From: Amoebophrya sp. AT5.2
Lineage: Eukaryota; Sar; Dinophyceae; Syndiniales; Amoebophryaceae
Length of the DNA: 15,118 nt
Reading direction: 5' to 3'
Assembly: GCA_005223375.1 (NCBI GenBank)
Contig: RXOD01005244.1
Span: 1-15,118 of the forward strand
The position numbers and the translations under genes were made by a program. The notes beneath the pieces were generated by a model. The model saw only the letters and a list, made by a program, of their open reading frames with translations, was not told the origin of the DNA and did no database searches. This document shows, one piece after another, positions 9,401 to 15,118 of the stretch (position 1 is its first letter; every line of letters begins with the position of its first letter).

Positions 9401-11125
9401 AGCTCGCGGTCGGCGCCAGTGACGGCATCATCTACCTGCTCACGCTCGGCAACGCTTTGTGGACGGACGCGAAGAAGGGCAGCTATGCTGGGACCAGGTG
9501 GTACGTAGGCAAGTGGTAAGTGATTTTTTGGGGGCGCTCTTCGGGGCCCCTTTTGGTTGTCCTAGGAAGGGGCTGGGAGCAGAAAAGCGGCTATTCGCGG
9601 TTGGCAGGACTGCCGCCTTGACGCACTCGCCACCTAGGGCAATCCGCCACCCAAGTGGGGACCCATTGCCAAGCACTTACCAGCTGCCCACTTACCACCT
9701 GGTCCCGACATAGCAGCGAGGTTCGCACGGTGTTGAACAATCCGGAGCTGGCGTTCCCGACGTCGAGCTACGCCGCGACGAGCAGTTCCGCTTCGTCGTA
9801 CGTGTTGTCGGCCGGGTCGAGCAGCTTCGGCAGCGGCGCGGTGTTAGGTCTTCGAAAAACTCAATCTATATTCCAGCGCGTTGCCTGTTTTACTAGTGTC
9901 AACCAGCTACGTTTCCGAGGCGATGCGTGTTTTCTGCAGAGTAGCGAAGGGCGTATGGTCTACAGCCTGATAGGCAATATGCCTGAAGGTGTATCAATCT
10001 GGTGACCCATCAGAGAACTCACAGGGGTCTGTAGGTTGACGAAGACAAAGCTGGCACCACCCCTAGCATTTTCGATTGAGTTTTTCGCACCTCTAACGGT
10101 GGGCGGCAGCGGCAGTGGGCAGCAGAGCTGCAAAATTTTGCGGGGCCACAGCCGGCTCGTTTTCTCCGTCGCGTTTTCGGAGTGCGGCAATTTCCTGATG
10201 TCGTCGGACGTGGACGGGAAGAAATTGTGCTTTGAGGCGCACAGTGGCCAGCGGCTGCCCAGTGTGAGTCTGGTGAGCGACCTCAAGTTCTCCCCTAGCA
10301 GGTACAACCTGGGCGGAACCTCCTCCGGAAACAACCTGGGGGAGGACTTTTCGTTGTCGGGGGCAGCGTTTAGTTCAGAGGCGGATCGGCCGGTGAATAA
10401 ATTCGCGCCGCAGAGTCGGTCGATGAACAGCACGACTTCACTGTCGACGACGTCGGCGAGAAAGACAGATCCGCTGCAGCTGCACACCGCGAGCCTGCAC
10501 CACAGCGTTCTGGCGTACAAGAAAAACAGTCTAGATTGCAACCCGGTCGTGGACCGGAAGAAGCGGCGGCCGGAGACGAGCTACACGACGATCAAGACCG
10601 CGGGGAAAACGCCGCTCGTCCCCGTGAGCGCGAAGATTGGGATGGTTGCCGGGGCCGCAGGCTCAGCAATGGCAGCGGGGGGCGGCGGGGGCGGAAGTGC
10701 GCCCCGTGCGTCTACGATGAAGATGAAGAAGAGGATATTCGAAGTAGCGAGCAGTTACGAAGGAAAGAAGAAGAAGGTGCTGGCGGAAGACGGTAATGTA
10801 CTGCTGCTGGCGGAAGCAGACGCGGCAAAACTGCCGGGGGCGAGGTATTGAGCGTGTGGTCGCAAGCTTTTGTGTTCGTTTTTGCTAAAGTAAGAGTAAA
10901 AAGTGACGTGACCGGTTGAAAAGGTCGTTGTTTCCGGTTCGGTTGTGAACCATCGTGCAGCTGTCTTTGGTAAGGGAGGTTTCATCCATCCGAAGAAAAA
11001 CGCGAAGAAAAGAATCATCATGTGAAACAAACTACAGCGATTGCACGAACGCGATTACCGCGGGCGACGGAAGCCTGGTGGTTGCTCTTTCCGGCTGCCA
11101 GCAACAGCTCATCTACGACTGCTAG
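6418..11125 (+). CDS. Large WD40-repeat (beta-propeller) protein, eight exons, about 1162 aa
   Basis: Proposed exons are 6418-6636, 6719-7082, 7251-7489, 7636-7804, 7943-9483, 9718-9843, 10102-10844 and 11038-11125. They total 3489 nt with phase matched at all seven junctions, giving 1162 aa and a TAG at 11123. WD-type blades are visible: VYAVGSTVVVLSL and NKITALAFSKSS near the start, QVGFVADGSKLISIE followed by HTLCVWDLAK, PLRFVTWGVQSGTKFYSID, VLSDGVHTLFGCTSGQVFFF, PLQYIAAGCATSKLRIYTY, GASDGIIYLLTL, and CKILRGHSRLVFSVAFSE. The last exon supplies a closing strand set (AITAGDGSLVVALSG). The opening blade order resembles two-propeller scaffolds such as WDR62/MAPKBP1 and some cilium-associated WD proteins, but I cannot choose between them. 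Long Ser/Ala/Gly/Lys-rich loops interrupt the propeller (about 8100-8600, 9740-9840, 10400-10800). Two introns are TIR/TSD introners. A possible further intron near 8626-8684 was not called. The exon ends flanking the introners are the least certain. Confidence 0.78.
6637..6718 (+). other. WD40 gene intron 1 (GT-AG, 82 bp)
   Basis: The donor is GTACAT after GAGAGCGCG and the acceptor is ATTTCTTCGAAG. The join is phase 0 to phase 0 and avoids the in-frame TAA at 6670. The downstream frame gives EANAESDHLAHQ. The AGs at 6701 and 6731 would break frame. Confidence 0.7.
7083..7250 (+). other. WD40 gene intron 2 (GT-AG, 168 bp) with long direct repeat at its ends
   Basis: The donor is CAG/GTGAGG and the acceptor is CTTTTCCACAG/GTGAG. 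The carried G joins GT to make Gly. The junctions repeat CAGGTGAG exactly, and 12 of 13 bases match in all (7080-7092 and 7248-7260). An internal stem AGCTCC/GGAGCT is also present. Confidence 0.85.
7490..7635 (+). other. WD40 gene intron 3 (GT-AG, 146 bp) with inverted repeats near both ends
   Basis: The donor is AAG/GTTCAT, a weak match to consensus, and the acceptor is TTCCTGACAG. The join is phase 0 to phase 0 into VKTPGEKPPLRFV. CATTTCTTTCCAAG (7493-7506) and CTTGGAAAAATG (7608-7619) are inverted repeats with a 2-nt gap, so folding would bring the two splice sites together. A GGATTT hexamer repeat lies at about 7564-7590. Confidence 0.85.
7564..7590. repeat. GGATTT hexamer microsatellite in WD40 intron 3
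   Basis: Three near-perfect tandem GATTTG units followed by a diverged fourth (GTTTTGG). Confidence 0.6.
7805..7942 (+). other. WD40 gene intron 4 (GT-AG, 138 bp)
   Basis: The donor is AATC/GTACTC and the acceptor is TATCCTTCATAG. The carried C joins CC to encode Pro, and the frame continues as STHVASDSADTVSSCTVLS. Contains the 14-nt tandem repeat listed separately. Confidence 0.75.
7893..7926. repeat. 14-nt direct repeat, 20-bp period, in WD40 intron 4
   Basis: TTCGTAGCTTCGAC occurs exactly at 7893-7906 and 7913-7926. The preceding CGAAG can pair with the CTTCG inside the first unit to form a small hairpin. Confidence 0.75.
9479..9483 (+). repeat. Left target-site duplication copy of the first WD40 introner (GCAGC)
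   Basis: GCAGC at 9479-9483 is repeated exactly at 9713-9717, directly outside the inverted repeats. Collapsing the two copies gives ...K-K-G-S-E-V-R-T-V in one frame. Confidence 0.7.
9484..9712 (+). mobile_element. Introner element forming WD40 intron 5 (229 bp, 39-nt TIRs, 5-bp TSD)
   Basis: The element begins TATGCTGGGACCAGG (9484) and ends CCTGGTCCCGACATA (9712). Its 39-nt arms (9484-9522 and 9674-9712) match as inverted repeats at 33 positions. The flanking duplication is GCAGC on both sides. Removing the element and one copy (234 bp) leaves the reading frame intact between NALWTDAKKGS and EVRTVLNNPEL. The arms contain GTACGT and GTAAGTG, good 5' splice sites. An alternative is therefore ordinary splicing from the GT at 9501 or 9516 to the AG at 9713 or 9716, which also keeps frame but adds residues from the arm. 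The arms would fold the intron into a long hairpin. No protein is encoded inside. Confidence 0.78.
9844..10096 (+). mobile_element. Introner element forming WD40 intron 6 (253 bp, TIR and TSD CGGTG)
   Basis: The element begins TTAGGTCTTCG (9844) and ends CGCACCTCTAA (10096). The arms include a perfect 14-nt inverted repeat (9853-9866 against 10074-10087) and end in TTAG/CTAA. Direct repeats CGGTG flank it at 9839-9843 and 10097-10101. Removing the element and one copy (258 bp) joins a Ser/Gly linker in frame (SSFGSGAVGGSGSGQQ) and avoids the in-frame TGA at 10003. The 3' end TTTTTCGCACCTCTAA resembles the 3' end of the RPN5 element (TTTTTCACCTCTCTAA), so they may belong to one superfamily. 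A canonical GT(9843)-AG(10109) option also keeps frame, so the precise splice sites are open. Confidence 0.75.
10845..11037 (+). other. WD40 gene intron 7 (GT-AG, 193 bp)
   Basis: The donor is GCGAG/GTATTG and the acceptor is AACTACAG/CGATTGC. AG+C gives Ser and the final short exon reads DCTNAITAGDGSLVVALSG. If this intron were not spliced the protein would end at the TGA at 10849-10851, losing a plausible blade strand. Confidence 0.72.
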
Positions 11126-12315
11126 GCCGGCGCACGCTGAGTATGAGTATGTGTATGACCATGACATGGGAGAAAGTGGTACAGTATTGCTATTTTTCCA
11201 GGAGAAAATTTATCAACGCGGATTGACGTTCTTCTCTATGCGACGAACGGAGGAAACTTTGACTTGCACTTGGCAAGGCCCGACTTTGATTTGCCGTAAC
11301 CAGAGATGGATTTCGTTGGACAGGAATAGGGTGACTTTTTATGGGAGCTTCTTTTTCGCCTCTATCGCATTGAAGGGGTTTCGCTGCCCACGAAATTTTA
11401 TACAACGGCGCAGGGTTCCTGCACCAGAGACAGATAGCTGTGCTGGAGATCGGAGTGGAATTATGAATAGTGACTTGCACAGATTTTCATAGATCTGCGT
11501 TATCTACTGAGCAAGTACTTGACTCGTCCGGTGACTGCTCGACGCATCTTATATGGCTCCGGCCTAGGAGTGCGACCAGAAATCGAAATGTAGTAGCAAT
11601 CGGTCTTTTTTCCACGACAATATTGCAATTAGAAAAAATCGTGTCTCAATTAATGGCGGCCGAGGAGAACTACAGGCCAGTAAATCAACGATTTCGGCCT
11701 CTTTGTGGATTTGCTTTGAAATTCATTGCGCTTGCGTGCAGGAGTTAGTGTGCAATTTTCTCTAGACACTGATGAAGTTGTGAATACTTGTCGAAATGCA
11801 CGACATGACTATCGCCAATATTCGCGACGCCCATGATGATAATCCGAACGACAAAGCAACAGATGAGAAGGAAACCTGCGACGAGAAGAAGAAGATGGGT
11901 CAAATTCAGCACCATTTTTTTCTGCACCACAAGAATCAGGTTTTCTGTCACTCCCTCTCTGTCTTTCAGAAGCGAGCAGGGAAGTCGATCATCGCAAAAG
12001 GCTCCGGATCAGAAAGATTAAGAGATCCAGAAATCGGTTTCGTGACGATCACTGCGTCAAAGCGCTGATCCCAACTTCCTCGTGCTGCCATCTCCCCCGA
12101 TCTGCTTTCATTTCGTGACTTATAAGAATGTAAGCAGGCACGCAGAGAAATGCAAGGCCAAACCCAGCAATTGTGTATGAAGTGGCTCCTTGCATGAGAA
12201 TGTATCTATGAGTAAAGTGACATCAGCTGCAAGGATCGGTTTAGCGAGGTAGAAATACATACGACCATCCGCTTGCACTGAGACGCCCCTTTGCTTTCTC
12301 GCCACTTCCAGCACA
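11126..12315. other. Non-coding region between the WD40 gene and BMS1
   Basis: About 1.2 kb without a convincing gene. Several short open frames (for example 11796-12068) have no recognisable sequence and no neighbouring coding signal. The region must contain the WD40 3' untranslated region and the BMS1 leader. I noticed a TATGA-like short repeat near 11139-11166 and a weak CACGA/TCGTG stem near 11613-11643, but no tRNA or confident snoRNA. Confidence 0.5.
12287..12311 (+). promoter_or_regulatory. Candidate spliced-leader acceptor for BMS1
   Basis: A pyrimidine-rich run (CCCCTTTGCTTTCTCGCCAC) leads to TTCCAG with AG at 12310-12311, only 4 nt before the BMS1 ATG (ACAATGG). A genomic 5' leader of 4 nt makes sense if a spliced leader is added here; an upstream untranslated exon is the alternative. 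Confidence 0.5.
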
Positions 12316-15017
12316 ATGGAAGGCGACGGCGGCGGGGGCAAGAAGGGGTTTCGGCAGAAGAAGTCCGGCAAGAAGGTGAAAAAGAAAGAGGCCAAGGATG
12401 GGAAGGAGCGACACAACCGCAAGGCGTTCACCTTCTCCGGCGGAAGTAAGTCTGTCCAGCGCAAGGTGCAGCAGTCCGCGGACCAAAACGCGCGCAAGAC
12501 GCACGCGCCGATCCTGGACAAGACGCCGGACGTAGCGCCACCGTACGTCGTGGTCGTGCAAGGTACGTCTACTTACTTGGTCAGGTATGTATGACGATGA
12601 CCTTGACCACAATAAACTCAAAGCATAAAAATCTTCATAATAAAGGATAAACTACAGGTCCTCGCGGGTGCGGCAAGACAACCCTTATTCGGTCGTTGGT
12701 GAAGCACTACACGAAGCAGAACATCCAGACCACGAACGGCCCGATCACGGTGGTGACCTCCAAGCACCGCCGGTTGACCATTTACGAGTGCCCCGCCGAC
12801 GACATTGCGGGCATGATGGATCTTGCGAAGATTGCCGATCTCGCCCTGTGCATGATCGACGCGAGCGTTGGGCTCGAGATGGCCACGTTCGAGTGGATCA
12901 ACCTGTTGCAGAACTTCGGGTTTCCGAAGGTGATGGGCGTATTGACGCACCTGGACAAGTTTCCGGAGACAAAAACCATCCGGAAGAAGAAGAAGGAGTT
13001 CAAACAACGGTTCTGGGCAGAAATCTACGACGGCGCGAAGCTGTTCTACTTCTCGGGGGTGCAATACGGGGTGCGGTACCTGAAGACGGAAGTGGCGAAC
13101 CTCGCTAGGTTCATCGCGGTGCAGAAGGTGCCGTTGCTGACCTGGCGGCAGGCGCACCCCTACGTGTGCTGCTTGCGGTTCGAGGACCAAACTGCGGACC
13201 ACGAAGTGGTCGAGGAGCAGATGTTGAGTAGGGAAGGGAACAACATGTTCCGCAAGCTCCACCTGTACGGGTACTGCTACGGCGCGCGGATGCGCGCGGG
13301 CCAGTTCGTGCATTTGTGCGGCGTGGGCGACTTTCCCATTTCTTCCATCGAGCAGTACACGGACCCGTGCCCCAGCCCGATTGCGCTGGAGGCCGCCGCG
13401 AACGCTCTGAAGAGCAACGTTTCCTCCTCAGCGCTTTCAGCGGCCGCAGGAGGTGTGAATTTGCGGAAGAAGAAGGTGAACAACCTGCGGACGCTGCAGG
13501 AAAAGCACAAGGCGATCTACGCGCCGGGGTGCGATATCGGGAACGTGCTAATGGACAAGGACGCGGTGTACATCAACCTGCCAAAGCATCAGGTTGGCTT
13601 CACGCCGCAGGAGGGGGAGGGGATCATGGACGATGCGGACAAGCCGGAGGCAGTGCGGCTGGTGCGGGAGCTGCAGGAGAAGGTGGGGGGGTTGAACGAT
13701 CGGGCCACGGGGAGTGGGAATGCGCTGCGGCTGACGGGGAAATCGAAGAGGGTGCTCGCAAACGGTGGGGACGCGCGGAGGATGGCGCCCGGAGGACAGC
13801 TTGGTGGCGAGGGCGAGGGGGAGTCGTCAGATGAAGGTGAAAGTGAAGTAGATGAAGGCGACGAGGAAATATCGGCCCTAGACGCAGAGTCCGAGGAGGA
13901 AGGTGGACGGGCAAACCGCGAGGAGGAAGACGACGATATGGGGCGTGAGAACAGAGCCAGAAAAGGCAAGAAGAGGGTAAATAGCGACAGCGAGGACGAT
14001 GGCTCTGATTCGGAAGAAGACGAGGAAAACGAGCTTCTGCAGCACAAACGGGAGTTTTTTGCCGAGGCCAAAAAGCGGTTCGCGCGCGACATTCCGCTTG
14101 AGGAGCTTGTTTACGGCACGGGTGCGGCAGCGTCGTCGTCGTCGTCAAGTCGCGCAGCAGGGCCCTCCGCAAACGAGCGCTCGAAGCGCACCGTCGACTT
14201 CCAGAGCCGCTCTGAGCTCATCGACACTTCCGCGGGAGACGCAGGAGCGAGCTCCGGGCCAAAGAAACTCAGCTTGTTCGGCGACGACGATTCGGACGAC
14301 GAGCCGGAAGGCGAGGCTCTCCGTGGTGCCTCCGCCTCCTCTACTTCCGGACCACGACCAGCGTCAGCCGTTGTAGACAACGGCTTCGACTGCTGGCGCG
14401 TGCGGAGTCTTCCCTTCGACGGGCGCTGGCTCTACGACGAGGAGGCAAAGGCGGAGCTGAAGCGGACCAAATTCGTCACCGGCGACTGGGACAGCGAGAC
14501 GAAGAAGCGCGGCACCGCCGGGTCCGACGACGACGACGAAGGATCGGAGGACGACGCGTCCGACATTGAGGAAGACGTCGACGAGTCGCAGCTTTCCGCC
14601 GATCAGATCCGCGAGCGCAAGGAGAAAATCATGCGCAAGCGGCTGGAGAAGGAGGACAAGGAGAAGAACAAAACCGAGGGCGAGGACGAGTTCGGGCGCC
14701 GCAACCAGGTGAAGAGATTGAACCTCGACGACATGCTCCACCACGACGACGCGCTGCCGATCGGCAGCTACGTCCGCCTCGTGATCGAGAACGTCCCCAA
14801 GCTTTCTGTCGATGCGCTGAGTCTCTCCAAACCGCTGATTGTGGGCGGGCTGCTTCCCGGCGAACTGAAGATGGGCGTGATGCAGCTGCGCGTGAAGAAC
14901 CACCGCTGGGCGCCGCGCGTGCTGAAGTCGAACGACCCAATCCTCGCGAGCATCGGGTGGCGCCGGTTCCAGACGCTCCCGATCTATTCGCTGGAGGACC
15001 GGAACGAGAAGCGCATG
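12316..15017 (+). CDS. BMS1: Ribosome biogenesis GTPase BMS1 (N-terminal and central parts, 869 residues present)
   Basis: BMS1 is a nucleolar GTPase of the small-subunit processome that, with RCL1, drives 40S precursor maturation. Exon 1 is 12316-12562 and exon 2 is 12658 to about 15017; the gene continues past the right edge. Residues 1-40 are Lys/Gly-rich, as usual. The P-loop is GPRGCGKT (residues 83-90), split by intron 1. Next come the conserved block RRLTIYECPADDIAGMMDLA, DLALCMIDASVGLEMATFEW, and the G4-like THLDKF (179-184). After these follow LFYFSGVQYG, LTWRQAHPYV and YGYCYGARMR with HLCGVGDFPISSIE. A long acidic Asp/Glu/Ser linker (about 13820-14040 and 14280-14600) is typical. 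The C-terminal domain begins with PIGSYVRLVIENVP and VKNHRWAPRVLKSNDPIL, then IGWRRFQTLPIYSLEDRN. It stops at ...EKRM where an introner begins; the expected continuation LKYTPEHMH lies outside the window. The linker is shorter than in the human protein. Confidence 0.95.
12563..12657 (+). other. BMS1 intron 1 (GT-AG, 95 bp)
   Basis: The donor is CAAG/GTACGT and the acceptor is ATAAACTACAG/GT. Removal joins G+GT as the first glycine of the P-loop and gives VVVVQGPRGCGKTTLIRSL, exactly as expected for BMS1. A small hairpin (GGTCAGGT against ACCTTGACC) lies inside. Confidence 0.95.
14130..14147. repeat. Short TCG trinucleotide run coding for poly-serine in BMS1
   Basis: Tandem TCG units encode a run of Ser residues within the acidic, low-complexity linker. 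In-frame and presumably tolerated; noted as a possible length polymorphism. Confidence 0.6.
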
Positions 15018-15118
15018 TTAAGGGGGGGATCAACCCGTTTTCCTGGCCATTGGTGTGGCGGGCTTGTAGTTCGTCTGGTAGTTGGCCTGGTATGATGTGA
15101 GCAGTGTTGTGGCTTTTT
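15018..15118 (+). mobile_element. 5' part of an introner in BMS1, same family as the RPN5 element (cut by window edge)
   Basis: The first 29 nt (15018-15046) align without gaps to the start of the RPN5 element (3340-3368) with 25 identities. Both begin TTA, then a G-run, then CAACCC and TTTTCCTGG. A second block, 15060-15085, matches 3402-3428 (GGG, CTTGTAG, GTC, GGTAG, TGG in the same order). BMS1 family sequence stops exactly here. The five bases before it, GCATG (15013-15017), should be the left target-site duplication; the right copy would lie beyond the window. Confidence 0.8.

Noticed and set aside
11769..11845. Possible C/D-box snoRNA (two TGATGA boxes)
   Set aside because: No convincing D box (CTGA) or terminal stem was found; TGATGA is common by chance in such sequence.
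11796..12068. 90-codon frame upstream of BMS1
   Set aside because: Low-complexity His/Lys/Asp-rich translation with no family resemblance, in a stretch that must hold untranslated regions.
12618..13313. 231-codon minus-strand frame across BMS1
   Set aside because: Antisense of conserved BMS1 GTPase-domain sequence; no independent evidence for a gene.
1..15118. CRISPR array, bacterial operon signals, tRNA or rRNA genes
   Set aside because: No regularly spaced repeats, no ribosome-binding pattern and no tRNA/rRNA signature; spliceosomal introns and the gene content show a eukaryotic nuclear genome.

Overview
This window is nuclear DNA from a gene-dense protist. Five protein-coding genes all lie on the + strand: an unidentified gene (161-910), the 26S proteasome lid subunit RPN5/PSMD12 (1792-3830), a poorly resolved gene with no firm family (4294-5778), a large WD40-repeat protein of about 1162 residues (6418-11125), and the 5' part of the ribosome-biogenesis GTPase BMS1 (12316 to beyond the right edge). 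RPN5 and BMS1 are identified with confidence from long stretches of family-typical sequence. The other assignments are weaker.

The genes are intron-rich. Eight introns have ordinary GT-AG ends: two in RPN5, five in the WD40 gene and one in BMS1. They are 82-193 bp long and reading phase matches across each. Three further insertions, one in RPN5 and two in the WD40 gene, look like transposable elements. They have terminal inverted repeats and are flanked by 5-bp direct repeats (target-site duplications, one with a mismatch). Removing the element plus one repeat copy restores a continuous reading frame. In RPN5 it also restores the exact residue spacing of the family, although no usable GT donor exists there. 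BMS1 runs into the start of a fourth element at the right edge. Its first 29 nt match the RPN5 element at 25 positions, and a second block inside also matches, so these two are copies of one dispersed family. These are 'introners': mobile elements that act as introns.

The one-way gene order, short 5' leaders preceded by pyrimidine tracts ending in AG (candidate spliced-leader acceptors), compact spacing and a mixture of canonical and repeat-bounded non-canonical introns together suggest a dinoflagellate relative. A compact syndinian such as Amoebophrya, for which invasive non-canonical intronic elements have been reported, is the best guess. This is inference, since the window holds no taxonomic marker I could compare.

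Layout: 1-160 leader; 161-910 unknown gene; 911-1791 non-coding; 1792-3830 RPN5 with three introns, the last an introner; 3831-4293 non-coding; 4294-5778 unknown gene with an ambiguous 3' half; 5779-6417 non-coding; 6418-11125 WD40 gene with seven introns, two of them introners; 11126-12315 non-coding; 12316-15017 BMS1 exons 1-2; 15018-15118 start of an introner. The products do not form one pathway: protein degradation, ribosome assembly and an undefined scaffold.
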